Below, piece by piece: positions 1-9,749 of a stretch of 64,000 bases of DNA; position 1 is the stretch's first letter; each line of letters opens with the position of its first letter. The notes under the pieces were generated by a model that saw only the letters and a list, made by a program, of their open reading frames with translations, had not been told where the DNA came from and ran no database searches. Position numbers and translations under genes: made by a program. This DNA is from an uncultured Clostridia bacterium (GTDB lineage Bacteria; Bacillota_A; Clostridia; TANB77; CAG-508), in contig CANQLP010000001.1 in NCBI GenBank assembly GCA_947624725.1, forward strand, positions 150,408 to 214,407, given 5' to 3'.

Positions 1-689
1 CATTTTCTTCAATGTCAGAGTCTAATAAATATAACTTAACTCTACCAACATTTACTTGCCAGGCTTTTAAGAATAGTCTTTTTCTCTGTATTCTTGAATC
101 TATAATTAAATCATTTCCAAACTCATCTTTTACAGGGGTTATTGGTAAATTCTCAAGCTCGATGTCTCTATATACATTTTCTTGTCTACCTTGACCATTT
201 ATTACTTGATGGAAATATCCTTTTTTATATAATAGACCAATTCCAACTAGTGGAATGCCTAAATCACTTGCAGATTTTAAATGATCTCCTGAAAGGATAC
301 CAAGTCCTCCTGAATATATTTGTACTATTTCATCTAGTCCATATTCAGCTGAAAAGTATGCAATTAAATCATTCTTATTTTCTGGGAATTTCCTTGAAAA
401 AAGAGTGTTTTTACTATTCATATATGATTCGAAATTATTTACAATTCTATCATATTCTCTTAAAAATTCTCCGATTTTTTGCGTATTCTTCTAATTTTTC
501 TTGTGGAACTAATTTCAAGAATTTAACTGGGTTTTTACCAATGTTTTCCCATAAATCTATATCAATGATTTTAAATAATCTTAAGAAATCTGAATTCCAA
601 GACCACCATAAATTATTTGCAATGACTGAAAGTTTTTCTATTCTTTTAGGTAACTGTGGATTTACAGTTATTTTATTGAATAAATACAT
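1..689 (-). CDS. glgP: alpha-glucan (glycogen) phosphorylase, N-terminal part, cut by window edge, one CGG+1 site
   Basis: The N-terminus has the NNLWWSWN signature of the DUF3417 domain that heads the short bacterial alpha-glucan phosphorylases (GT35), which release glucose-1-phosphate from storage glucan. The start is the ATG at 689 behind AGGAGG. The zero frame stops early after AKN-CGG-A. Reading C-GGA (471-473 plus base 470) as Gly continues with GEFLREYD and then the family motif SGGLGILSGDHLKSASDLG. About 229 residues are visible; the catalytic and PLP regions lie outside the window. I see no internal stop after the one-base correction. Confidence 0.88.
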
Positions 690-771
690 TTTATATTCCT
701 CCTATGTATATTAAAAAATCATTTGTTATTTTACCATATTAATTATCTATTAAAATCGATTAAAAGTCAAT

Positions 772-802
772 AAAAAATCTCACAAAAAGTGAGATTTTTT
801 TA
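772..802. terminator. rho-independent terminator hairpin
   Basis: The inverted repeat AAAAATCTCAC/GTGAGATTTTTT has a five-base loop and T-runs on both sides. It lies just downstream of the small minus-strand gene ending at 824 and upstream of the phosphorylase start. Confidence 0.75.
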
Positions 803-823
803 AATATTTTTTAGTTTTTATAA

Positions 824-1168
824 TTATTTTAAAATGCTAATAGTTACACTAATTATCGAAGTTATTCCAAATAATATACTTAATATTTGGAACTTCTTAC
901 TCTTTATATCTATTTCTCTTCGGTTTTTCTTATATACATTCTGTTTTTCTAATTTTTTTATATAATCATTTACTAAAGTTTCTGCTTCATTGATTACAAC
1001 TTCTGAATTTCCATCTGAAGAAGCTAAAAAGCTATTATTATCCACATTCTTTTCAGCAATTTTTACTTTTTGCTTATCTTTTAATATTACAATTGCTTCA
1101 TCAACAATATTAGATGGCAAATCTTTTAAAACTATAATATTTTTCATACGATTAATATTCATATCCAT
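824..1168 (-). CDS. small protein with one C-terminal membrane segment, function unknown
   Basis: A 114-residue ORF with a strong AGGAGG site before its ATG. Residues 1-75 are charged and helical; residues 93-113 form one hydrophobic segment, giving a tail-anchored layout. I do not recognise a family. It uses CGA for Arg (NRRE), so CGA is read normally while CGG is not used. It is followed by a good terminator and looks monocistronic. Confidence 0.7.
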   Translation of the reverse strand: MDMNINRMKNIIVLKDLPSNIVDEAIVILKDKQKVKIAEKNVDNNSFLASSDGNSEVVINEAETLVNDYIKKLEKQNVYKKNRREIDIKSKKFQILSILFGITSIISVTISILK

Positions 1169-1220
1169 TTTTATGTACCTCCTGTGTTTATATTTTTACC
1201 TTTATTTGAAAATTTATACA

Positions 1221-1259
1221 AAAAAACACCTTGCTTAAAATTTAAGCAAAGTGTTTTTC
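1221..1259. terminator. terminator after nrdG
   Basis: A long stem, AAAAACACTTTGCTTAAA against its near-perfect complement, is followed by a T-run in the minus-strand direction. It lies directly behind the nrdG stop. Confidence 0.75.
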
Positions 1260-1274
1260 TACTTAATCTATTAT

Positions 1275-1808
1275 CTATTGTACATCCATTTTGTCCCATA
1301 GGACAACTTCATTTGATTGAAGTGACTTTTGTACATCAATAATTCTTTGGTTAGCTGAGCCTCTAAACTTAAGTGATGGATTCTTTAGTGCTTCTACAAA
1401 CTGCCCATCTACTACATAGTCAATATATTTTAATAATTCATTTGTAGTCTGATTATTTTTTGCCATTTCGCCTACAACTTGTTTATCAAATAAGTAACCT
1501 GTGTAGCACCAAATTGGCTTATCTGGATATAGTTCTTTTGCTTTTTTTACAACTGGAAGCAAGCCTTCTTGATTTTTTAAATCTAGTGGTTCTCCTCCAA
1601 GCAAAGATAATCCTTTTATATAATCTGGCTTTAAAGCCTCCATAACTTCTTCTTCTGTCTGCTCTGTAAAAGCATTTCCATAATTATAGTCCCATGCCTC
1701 TTGGTTAAAGCAGCCTTTGCAGTGATGTGAGCATCCACTAACAAATAAGCTAACTCTAACTCCCGGTCCATTTGCTACATCATATTTTTTAATTGTTGCG
1801 TAATTCAT
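1275..1808 (-). CDS. nrdG: anaerobic ribonucleotide reductase activating protein
   Basis: A radical-SAM enzyme that installs the glycyl radical on NrdD. The cluster-binding motif is CSHHCKGC near residues 27-34, and LGGEPL follows, as expected in NrdG. The length of 177 residues is normal. I chose the ATG at 1808 because GAGG sits eight bases upstream; a TTG six bases earlier is less likely. It lies downstream of nrdD in the same direction with a 90-base gap. No in-frame CGG. Confidence 0.95.
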   Translation of the reverse strand: MNYATIKKYDVANGPGVRVSLFVSGCSHHCKGCFNQEAWDYNYGNAFTEQTEEEVMEALKPDYIKGLSLLGGEPLDLKNQEGLLPVVKKAKELYPDKPIWCYTGYLFDKQVVGEMAKNNQTTNELLKYIDYVVDGQFVEALKNPSLKFRGSANQRIIDVQKSLQSNEVVLWDKMDVQ

Positions 1809-1897
1809 TTTCAATTCCTCTTTTTCTTCAAAATTTTTTCAAGAATTAGTAGATTCTAGATGTCTTACAACGCAAGATGCTGATTATTGAAGAAATT

Positions 1898-4027
1898 TTA
1901 TAAGTGTAATACACGAGCCTTAATTTCCTTTGTCTTTCCTTCATTCCAGAAGTTTTCTCCAAGGTATCCACAAGTACGTCTTACTACATTCATCTTACTC
2001 TTATCTTTATTTCCACAGTTTGGGCACTCCCATTGATTTTCATCATTTATTATGATTTCTCCATCAAATCCACATACTTGGCAATAGTCTGATTTTGTAT
2101 TAAATTCTGCATATTGAATGTTATCATAAATAAATTTTACAACTTCTTCTAATGCATCTAGATTATGCTTCATATTTGGAACTTCTACATAAGAGATTGC
2201 TCCTCCTCCTGAAAGTTTTTGGAAATCACTTTCAAATTTTAGTTTATGGAATGCATCTATCTTCTCTCTTACATCTACATGATATGAGTTTGTATAATAT
2301 CCTTTATCTGTTATATCTTTGATAATTCCAAATTTTTCTCTATCTATTCTTGCAAATCTATAGCATAAGCTTTCTGCTGGTGTTCCATATAATGAGAATC
2401 CAAGTCCTGATTCTTCTCTCCATCTAGCTGTTGTATCTTTTAAATGTTGCATAATTTTAAGTCCAAATTCTCTTCCTTCAGGAGTTGTATGTGATACTCC
2501 TTTTACTGCCTTTGTAGCTTCATATATTCCAATATATCCAAGTGATAATGTAGAATATCCACCTTTTAATAACTTGTCTATTTTTTCACCTTTTTCAAGT
2601 CTTGCAATTGCTCCATATCTCCAATGTATAGGGCTTACATCTGCTGATGTTCCAAGTAAAGCATAGTGTCTGCACATTAAGGCTTCTCTACAAAGTTCTA
2701 GTCTTTCGTCTAATAATTTCCAGAATTTTTCTTCATCATTTCCTGCAATTATACCAATTTGTGGAAGGTTAATACTCACAACACCTTGATTAAATCTTCC
2801 TTCAAATTTATAGTTTCCATTTTCATCTTTCCAAGGAATTAAGAAGCTTCTGCATCCCATAGGGCTGAATACATTTCCTTCATAGTTCTCTCTCATTTTT
2901 TTAGCAGATATGTAATCTGGATACATTCTCTTTGAAGAACATTTTACAGCAAGTTTTGTTAAGTAATCATATTTTCCACCTTTTAAGCAGTTATGTTCAT
3001 CTAGTACATATACAAGTTTTGGGAATGCTGGTGTTATATATACACCTTTTTCGTTTTTGATTCCTTTATATCTTTGTTTTAAGATTTCTTCAATTATCAT
3101 TGCATTTTCTTCGATGTATTCATCATCTTTATCTAGGTTTAAGAATAATGTAACGAATGGTGATTGTCCGTTTGTTGTCATTAATGTATTTATTTGATAT
3201 TGAATTGTTTGAACTCCTGAGCTTAATTCACTTTGTAATCTTTGATCAACTAATTCTTCTACCATTTTTTCTGATAATTTTCCGTCTGTATTTAATTCTT
3301 CTATTTGTTTCTTAAATTTCTCACGACTTTTTCTTAAATATTTTCCTAAATGTCTAATATCTACTGATTGTCCACCATATTGAGAACTTGCAACAGATGC
3401 TATTATTTGTGTCATAACTGTACATGCAACTTGGAAGCTCTTTGGGGTTTCAATCATTTTTCCATTCATAACTGTTCCATTGTCTAGCATATCTCCTATA
3501 TTAATTAGGCAACAGTTATGTATTGGTTGTAAGAAATAATCTGCATCATGGAAATGTAAAATTCCTTCTTCATGTGCTTTTGAAATTTTTTCAGGAAGTA
3601 ATATTCTCTTTGTTAAGTCTTTTGAAACTTCTCCAGCAATTAAATCTCTTTGTGTTGATGCAATTACTGCATTTTTATTTGAATTTTCTTCCATAACATC
3701 TTTATTTGAATTTTTGATTAAACTTAGTATTGATTCATCTGTTGTATTTTGTTTTCTAATTAATGCTCTTGTATATCTATATACTATATATTTTTTAGCT
3801 AAATCATATTTTCCAATTTCCATCAATTGTTGTTCAATAATATCTTGGATGTCTTCAACTAACATTCTCTTTTTTCCTAAATCTTCGATGTATTTTATTA
3901 TGTTAGCGATTTCTTCTTTACTTGCTTTTTCTTTTCCTCTTACTTCATTATTTGCTTTTTCGATTGCTGTTTGAATCTTTGCTCTTTCGTAATCTACAGC
4001 TCTTCCGTCTCTTTTAATTATCTTCAT
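1898..4027 (-). CDS. nrdD: anaerobic (class III) ribonucleoside-triphosphate reductase
   Basis: A 709-residue class III reductase that makes dNTPs under anoxia. Residues 1-90 are an ATP-cone (begins MKIIKRDGRAVDYERAK). The C-terminus has the zinc site CQVCG...CPNCG and the glycyl-radical motif RRTCGYLG. The gene is intact: all its CGG trinucleotides are out of frame (GAC GGA, AAC GGA). Across 709 codons there is no in-frame CGG, which makes it a useful control for the frameshift observation. Its promoter faces the Crp-family gene and lies next to a 16-bp palindrome. Confidence 0.97.
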   Translation of the reverse strand: MKIIKRDGRAVDYERAKIQTAIEKANNEVRGKEKASKEEIANIIKYIEDLGKKRMLVEDIQDIIEQQLMEIGKYDLAKKYIVYRYTRALIRKQNTTDESILSLIKNSNKDVMEENSNKNAVIASTQRDLIAGEVSKDLTKRILLPEKISKAHEEGILHFHDADYFLQPIHNCCLINIGDMLDNGTVMNGKMIETPKSFQVACTVMTQIIASVASSQYGGQSVDIRHLGKYLRKSREKFKKQIEELNTDGKLSEKMVEELVDQRLQSELSSGVQTIQYQINTLMTTNGQSPFVTLFLNLDKDDEYIEENAMIIEEILKQRYKGIKNEKGVYITPAFPKLVYVLDEHNCLKGGKYDYLTKLAVKCSSKRMYPDYISAKKMRENYEGNVFSPMGCRSFLIPWKDENGNYKFEGRFNQGVVSINLPQIGIIAGNDEEKFWKLLDERLELCREALMCRHYALLGTSADVSPIHWRYGAIARLEKGEKIDKLLKGGYSTLSLGYIGIYEATKAVKGVSHTTPEGREFGLKIMQHLKDTTARWREESGLGFSLYGTPAESLCYRFARIDREKFGIIKDITDKGYYTNSYHVDVREKIDAFHKLKFESDFQKLSGGGAISYVEVPNMKHNLDALEEVVKFIYDNIQYAEFNTKSDYCQVCGFDGEIIINDENQWECPNCGNKDKSKMNVVRRTCGYLGENFWNEGKTKEIKARVLHL

Positions 4028-4086
4028 AATTTTTTCCCCCTATCGTTTAATCTATCCAGATTATATATTTGTTTTTTTTGATAATC

Positions 4087-4102
4087 TGTTGCAATTGCAA
4101 CA
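4087..4102. promoter_or_regulatory. palindromic operator 1, TGTTGCAATTGCAACA
   Basis: A perfect 16-bp palindrome about 60 bp upstream of nrdD. An identical copy lies at 4268-4283 near the divergent Crp-family gene. The shared site suggests a common regulator for both promoters, most simply the Crp-family protein itself. Confidence 0.7.
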
Positions 4103-4267
4103 CTTGTTTTTTTGAACTTTGCTTTTCATTCAGTCAGAACCTTTTTAAGAAATATTACAATTATATTACAATTTAAAGACAAAATATTTTATTTTGTAAT
4201 TTTCCTTGTATTGCTTGATAATACTAGCTTTCAGAGTTTAAATTTTTTATTTTCATTTTTTCTTATG

Positions 4268-4283
4268 TGTTGCAATTGCAACA
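4268..4283. promoter_or_regulatory. palindromic operator 2, TGTTGCAATTGCAACA
   Basis: An exact second copy of the palindrome at 4087-4102, 67 bp before the ATG of the Crp-family regulator. Two identical 16-bp palindromes in one divergent intergenic region are unlikely by chance. Confidence 0.7.
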
Positions 4284-4285
4284 TC

Positions 4286-4323
4286 AGTATGATATACTTT
4301 TATAAATAAAAGTATATCATACT
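4286..4323 (+). promoter_or_regulatory. perfect 17-bp-stem hairpin in the leader of the Crp-family gene
   Basis: Arms 4286-4302 and 4307-4323 are perfect complements around a four-base loop, followed by an AT-rich stretch and the AGGAGG site of the next gene. It could be a leader hairpin, an attenuator or a second binding site. It touches operator 2. Confidence 0.6.
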
Positions 4324-4349
4324 TTATTTTTTATAGGAGGCCTTTTTTA

Positions 4350-4976
4350 ATGGTTGATTCATTTGATATTGCAAATTTTGCAAATAATTTTTCAAAATCT
4401 TGCTCTAAAGCACAAGTTAAAGTTTTCAATAAAGGAGAAACAATTACTACATATTTAGTAAATCGTAATCAATTTTGCATTTTACTATCAGGAAATGCTG
4501 ATTTAGTTAGATACGATATTAATGGAAATAGGATTGTTACAGAGCGTTTTACAAATAACTCTGTATTTGGTGAAATTTTTTACGATATAAACACAAATAG
4601 TGAATTTATTGTAGAAGCAAAAGAAAAATGTACAGTACTTCTTTTCTCATATGATGACATTAATAAGAAATGTAAAATAAATTGTCCTTTTCATAAAACA
4701 CTAGTTGCTTCTATACCTAACATTATTCTTACTAAAATATTAGACTTAACATCTAGAGTTGATTTATTATCTAGAAGGTCCACTCGTGATAAACTTTTAG
4801 GTTACTTTGGACTTCTTTCTAAAAAATACGGTAAAACTTTTACTCTGCCATTTTCCATTACAGAGCTTGCAAATTATTTAGCAGTTGATAGAAGCTCAAT
4901 GTCAAGGGAGCTCTCATATTTAAAGAAGGAAAATTTTATAAAACAAGATAGAAATAAGATTACTCTCCTATTTTAA
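4350..4976 (+). CDS. Crp/Fnr-family transcriptional regulator
   Basis: A 208-residue protein with an N-terminal cyclic-nucleotide-binding-like beta-barrel (VFNKGETITTYLV...LLSGNADLVRYD) and a C-terminal winged HTH (ITELANYLAVDRSSMSRELSYL). It lacks the N-terminal Cys cluster of Fnr, though a CKINCPFH stretch sits mid-protein. It is divergent from nrdD with two identical palindromes between them, so control of nrdDG and itself is likely (inference). The ligand is unknown. Confidence 0.9.
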   Translation: MVDSFDIANFANNFSKSCSKAQVKVFNKGETITTYLVNRNQFCILLSGNADLVRYDINGNRIVTERFTNNSVFGEIFYDINTNSEFIVEAKEKCTVLLFSYDDINKKCKINCPFHKTLVASIPNIILTKILDLTSRVDLLSRRSTRDKLLGYFGLLSKKYGKTFTLPFSITELANYLAVDRSSMSRELSYLKKENFIKQDRNKITLLF

Positions 4977-5063
4977 ATTTTGTCAAAATGCTTGCAATAT
5001 TCATATAATAATTATATAATTATGTACGATTTAAAACAATACATATGAGAGGAATGAATTTAC

Positions 5064-6456
5064 ATGGTACATACAATGGATGAAATAAAGAAATATAATA
5101 CAATACACCTTATTGGTATTGGTGGAATAAGTATGAGTGCTATTGCAGAAACTCTTATAAATTTAGGCATTCATGTTACAGGCTCTGATTGGGCAAGTTC
5201 TGAAATAACTGACACTCTTATTTCTCATGGAATTGATGTTACAATTGGTAGCAATTTGGATAAAATAAAAAATGCAGATTTAGTTGTTTATACTGCTGCA
5301 ATTTCTAAAGAAGACCCTGAACTTTTAGAAGCAAATAAATTAGGTATTCCTACTTGCGAAAGAGCTGTTTTTCTTGGAAAACTAACTCAAACTTTTAAAG
5401 AAACTATTTGTGTATCTGGAACTCATGGAAAAACTACTACAACATCACTTGTATCACTTTGCTTTATGCAAGCGGGATTAGATCCAAATGTTCAAGTTGG
5501 AGCTATTTTGAAAGAGTTAAATGGAAATTATAGAATTGGAAATAGTGATTATTTTGTACTAGAAGCTTGCGAATATGTAGAAAGTTTCTTAAATTTTCAT
5601 CCAAAATCTGCAATTGTTTTAAATATTGATAATGACCATTTAGATTATTTTAAAAATATAGATAATATTAAAAAATCTTTTAGAAAATTTGTAAACTTAA
5701 TCCCTGAAGATGGTCTTTTAGTTTATAATTCTGACGATGAAAATAGTAAAGGTCTTGAAAAATGTACTAATTGCAAAAAATATATTACTTTTGGAATAAA
5801 AAATACAAATGCTAATTTCTTTGCAAAGAATATTAAATTTGATAAAAATGGATTTGCTAGTTTTGATGTATATAAAGATGGAATATTTTTTGATAACTTC
5901 ACTCTTTCTATTCCTCGGAATCCATAATGTTTTAAATGCAACAGCATGTATTGCTCTAGTAAATAGTTATGGAATTTCAAATGAACATATAAAAGCTGCT
6001 TTCTCAAGTTTTACTGGTGCAAACAGACGCCTTGAATATAAAGGCTCTTTTAATGATGTCAGAATTTTTGACGATTATGCACATCATCCTACTGAAATTA
6101 AAGCTACATCAGATGCTTTAAATAAAAAGACATTTAACGAATCTTGGGTTGTTTTCCAACCTCATACATATAGTAGATTAAAAAATTTGCTTGATGATTT
6201 TGCAAATTCTTTACTTGATTTTGATCATATCATTGTTACTGATGTATATGCTGCTAGAGAAAAAAATACATTCAATATTTCATCTAAAGATTTAGCAGAT
6301 AAAATTGTATCTCTTGGAAAATCTGTACAATATATACCTAAATTTGACTATATTGTTAAGTTTTTAAAATCAAATGCTAAACCAAATGATGTGATTTTAA
6401 CTTTAGGTGCAGGAACAGTTACAGAAATTGGTCCAATGCTTTTAAATAATAATTAA
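5064..6456 (+). CDS. murC: UDP-N-acetylmuramate--L-alanine ligase, one CGG+1 site
   Basis: A cytoplasmic Mur ligase that adds the first amino acid of the peptidoglycan stem. It shows GIGGISMSA at the N-terminus and the ATP loop [10 protein letters not shown]. The zero frame breaks at LSIP-CGG-A (5916-5919). Skipping the C gives [12 protein letters not shown], the conserved GxHNVxN of MurC, and continues to the normal C-terminus for a total of 463 residues, the family length. This essential gene has no second copy in view. Its last four bases overlap the convergent spoIVB stop. Confidence 0.95.
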
Positions 6457-7717
6457 TCCTGATTGGTTTCTTTTACCATCAGTTCTGCAAAAACAGCATA
6501 TCCGAGGTTTAATTCATTTACCATAACATGAGTTAAAGCTCCGACAATTTTACCATTTTGTATAATTGGGCTTCCACTCATTCCTTGAACTATACCTCCT
6601 GTCTTTGCAAGTAAATTACTATCAGTTATTTTTATAACCATACTTTTATTATCTATACTATTATTAGTATAGATTTTTTCAATTTCTATTTCATATTCTT
6701 TTGGTCTACCGGTCTTCTAAGGTAGAAATCATAGTTGCTTTTCCTGTTGTTATTTCTGATTTTAATGCAACTGGCATTTTTTTATTTAAGTCAATACCTA
6801 AATCGTAAGTATTATTTAAAAAGCCATAAATACCATATGGAGTATTTTTATAAATATTACCTATTGTTTTTGTTCCTTCAATAGAGCCTTGAATTTTTCC
6901 GTGGATTTCCCTCTGTTCCTTTTACAATAGATAAAACATTAGTAGTTACCACCTCTCCTGATGATATTTCTATCAATTCTTTAGTGTCAACATCAACTAT
7001 TCCATGCCCAAGACTTGCAAACTTTTTACTTTCTGGTTCATAAAATGTTGCAGTCCCAATTCCGGCTGCTGTATCTCTTACCCAAAGTCCTATCTTATAT
7101 GAATTGTCTTCTGACTTAACTGCCTTTAGCATAGTGTCAATCGTTTTTCCTTCTCTTATATAAGTAATTAGCATATCTTTTCCTTCTGCTGCATCAATGC
7201 ATTCTGTAAGCTCATTTGTACAAGAAACTTTTTTCTTATCAACTTCTACGATAATATCTCCTTCTATTATCCCTGAATTTTCATATGGTTTATATTTTTC
7301 ATCATCTATTCCTGTTATCTCAGACATGCCAACGACTAATACACCACTTGTATATAGTTTTAGGCCTATAAGATTTCCTAAAGGCACAACCTCTGCATTT
7401 TTTATTATATCTACACTTATTTCTTTAAATTTTATTCCAAATAATGATACTTCTAAATTTACTTTTCCAGTATAATCATTATCTGTCGCATCTGCTGAAA
7501 CTGTAATTGTTTCATAATTGTCTATTCCTTCAATATTTGGGTTACTTGAAAAGACAGTTTTTACATCAACGCCAAAAACTGTCTTTAAATTTAAAGCTTC
7601 TCCCTCAAATAACACTAAATGATTTGGGAGATTTGCTATATCACTTATATATATTAAGGCTGTTAATAATATAAACAATAAACTTGCAATCGAAATTTTC
7701 TTCAAATTATCTTTCAT
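6453..7717 (-). CDS. spoIVB: SpoIVB signalling peptidase (S55), two CGG+1 sites
   Basis: This serine peptidase is secreted by the forespore and triggers sigma-K processing. Order: N-terminal membrane anchor (residues 8-27), PDZ domain (about 110-190), then the S55 domain with [16 protein letters not shown] carrying the catalytic Ser. Two skips restore the family: P-CGGA at 6899-6901 gives EGNPGKIQGSI, and D-CGGT at 6709-6711 gives TLEDGRPKEYE. At the second site the zero frame reads CGG TAG, an immediate stop. The corrected length is 420 residues, as in Bacillus. Confidence 0.95.
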
Positions 7718-7775
7718 TTTTCTGATCCTTTTTAATATTTATTGTTTATATTATAACCAATTTAACAAAAACTAT

Positions 7776-9095
7776 TTATTTCGTTAATTTTTTGCTTCCA
7801 CTAATAAAGCTTGATAATTTTGATAAATTTAATTTTTGCATTGCCATTGATGAAAAATATGCTTTTTGTCTTGCACTTAAATTATAGTCTATTGGGTTAC
7901 TATTTTTTGTATAATAATCATTTACCTTGTCAAATGAAGGACTTGAGCCACGAACTACACAATAATAGCAAGCTGGAACTGATTTATATTTTGAGCTTTC
8001 TTGATTTTTAAATTCTACACCACTTGCACCAATAATTTTTGATTCTCCTGAAAGATGTGGACACCATAATCTATGATATGAGCCAATAGGATTTCCATTT
8101 TCATCTACATTTAGGTAGTATGTAGTTGTCTCTGATACAATTTCTTTATTTTCTGAACTTATAACAATGCAATAATTATTATACATAGTAGTTCCAACTG
8201 GAATTCCTTGTATAAATGAAATAAAGCAAACATTGTTTAAGATTATATCCCAGTCTGAATCTGTTAATTTTGGCATTTCAAACTCTTTAGCTGCATTTTT
8301 TCCATATATATGCATTGCTTGAATAAGATTATTTGTTATACAATTTTTTATTACTTCATATTTTTCATCATTAAATGTTGAAGCTTCTCTTGGTAATGGC
8401 GTATTAGAGCTATTTATCTTTAGAAGATCAGTTTCTGCAGTATCTATTTTGTCTATTACTCCATTAAACCAACTTGTATATGACCATGCCTCTCTATAAT
8501 AGTTCTTTGCTTCTTCCGATAAGCCATTTAAAAATGCATCTTGATTTGTAGGAATTACCTCTAAATATCCAGCTTTTGATTCATATGAATTACCATCATA
8601 ATAATAAACTGCAACATAGTTGTCCAATGTGTAATTTATTGCCAAATATCTTGATCCATTACTATAAGATTTCGCATAATTTACATATGGTTTTAATTCA
8701 TGTGAAAGTGAGCCTGTATCCCAAGATTTTGTTGGGGTATAGATATAATATCCATCATATAGAGTAAAAAGAAGAGCTGGCACATATGACATTATTTGAC
8801 TTTTACTTGCCCCAGACATTTCAAAATATGTGGCAAGTGTTGAAGAAAATACATTTAAAGATGCTTCTATATCCCTTATTTTTGCATCGGCAACAGTTAA
8901 AAAAGCATCCTCTGTTGTATTTATTTGAAAAGCACTCATAGTTTCATGTGTTGCTTTTGAAAGATAAGAATTATAATTTGCTTTAAGTGTTGCAGTATCT
9001 ACTTGTAATCCAACATAATAAGATAATACAAGAATAACTGGCAAAGCTATTGCTAAAAAAATGATAATAAAGTTTTGCAATTTCATATCTTCCAC
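7776..9095 (-). CDS. membrane-anchored protein of the Tad-like locus, function unknown
   Basis: 439 residues with one N-terminal hydrophobic segment (about 7-29) and a long extracytoplasmic region rich in Tyr, Ser and Asn. CPHL and CYYC motifs occur near the C-terminus. The GTG start at 9095 sits close to AAGGAG; the ATG at 9086 is an alternative. It is the last gene of the pilus-like operon. Its layout resembles a TadE/TadG-type minor pseudopilin, but I cannot assign a family. Confidence 0.7.
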   Translation of the reverse strand: MEDMKLQNFIIIFLAIALPVILVLSYYVGLQVDTATLKANYNSYLSKATHETMSAFQINTTEDAFLTVADAKIRDIEASLNVFSSTLATYFEMSGASKSQIMSYVPALLFTLYDGYYIYTPTKSWDTGSLSHELKPYVNYAKSYSNGSRYLAINYTLDNYVAVYYYDGNSYESKAGYLEVIPTNQDAFLNGLSEEAKNYYREAWSYTSWFNGVIDKIDTAETDLLKINSSNTPLPREASTFNDEKYEVIKNCITNNLIQAMHIYGKNAAKEFEMPKLTDSDWDIILNNVCFISFIQGIPVGTTMYNNYCIVISSENKEIVSETTTYYLNVDENGNPIGSYHRLWCPHLSGESKIIGASGVEFKNQESSKYKSVPACYYCVVRGSSPSFDKVNDYYTKNSNPIDYNLSARQKAYFSSMAMQKLNLSKLSSFISGSKKLTK

Positions 9096-9177
9096 TTTCT
9101 CCTTTTGTAAAATTGGGTCTTTACTCTTAAATTTATTTATAAGAATAAAGACCCCTTTTCTAAATTACTTACATTAC

Positions 9178-9717
9178 TTATTTTCCTGATCCTGTAGTTG
9201 TTACCCCAGCAGTTGCTGAGCCATAAATCTTATATGTATTAGATCCACTAATGCCATACATTGCTCTCTTATATTCTTGAGATAAAGTATTGTTATTATT
9301 ATAAGCTTTAACAGTTATTATATCTCCTTTTTTCATATAGAGTGTTCCATCCCTATCTAGTGTATCTAATATCTGTGATGTATATCTAGAGTAATAAGTA
9401 TTTTCACCTATCTTTGTTTCATCACCCATTAAACCTGTATTTTTCTTGGTTGGATTTTCATCTAATACTTTTAATTCCATTTCTATATCATATGTATTTC
9501 CTGTTGCATTAAGGTCAGCAACTAATTTATCATAATCTGAGGTTGTTATTTTACCTGTATTCGATGCATTATTTACAAATTCTTCAACAATTGATTGAAT
9601 TTCAATTTCTGCTACATCATCACTTCTGTCAGCTATTGACGCCATTGGAAAAATAAACATAGCACTTGCACCTATAACTATTGCTGCAAATATTCCTAAA
9701 GCTTCTCCTAAATTCAT
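9178..9717 (-). CDS. pilin-like or pseudopilin-like protein of the Tad-like locus
   Basis: 179 residues with a short N-terminal tail, one hydrophobic segment (residues 7-28) and a soluble C-terminal domain. GGGAGG precedes the ATG. It is operonic with the neighbouring pilin-like genes. No prepilin leader Gly is seen before the hydrophobic segment. The exact role is unknown. Confidence 0.7.
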   Translation of the reverse strand: MNLGEALGIFAAIVIGASAMFIFPMASIADRSDDVAEIEIQSIVEEFVNNASNTGKITTSDYDKLVADLNATGNTYDIEMELKVLDENPTKKNTGLMGDETKIGENTYYSRYTSQILDTLDRDGTLYMKKGDIITVKAYNNNNTLSQEYKRAMYGISGSNTYKIYGSATAGVTTTGSGK

Positions 9718-9749
9718 ATTACATTACCTCCCTTCTTAATATTAAAGAG

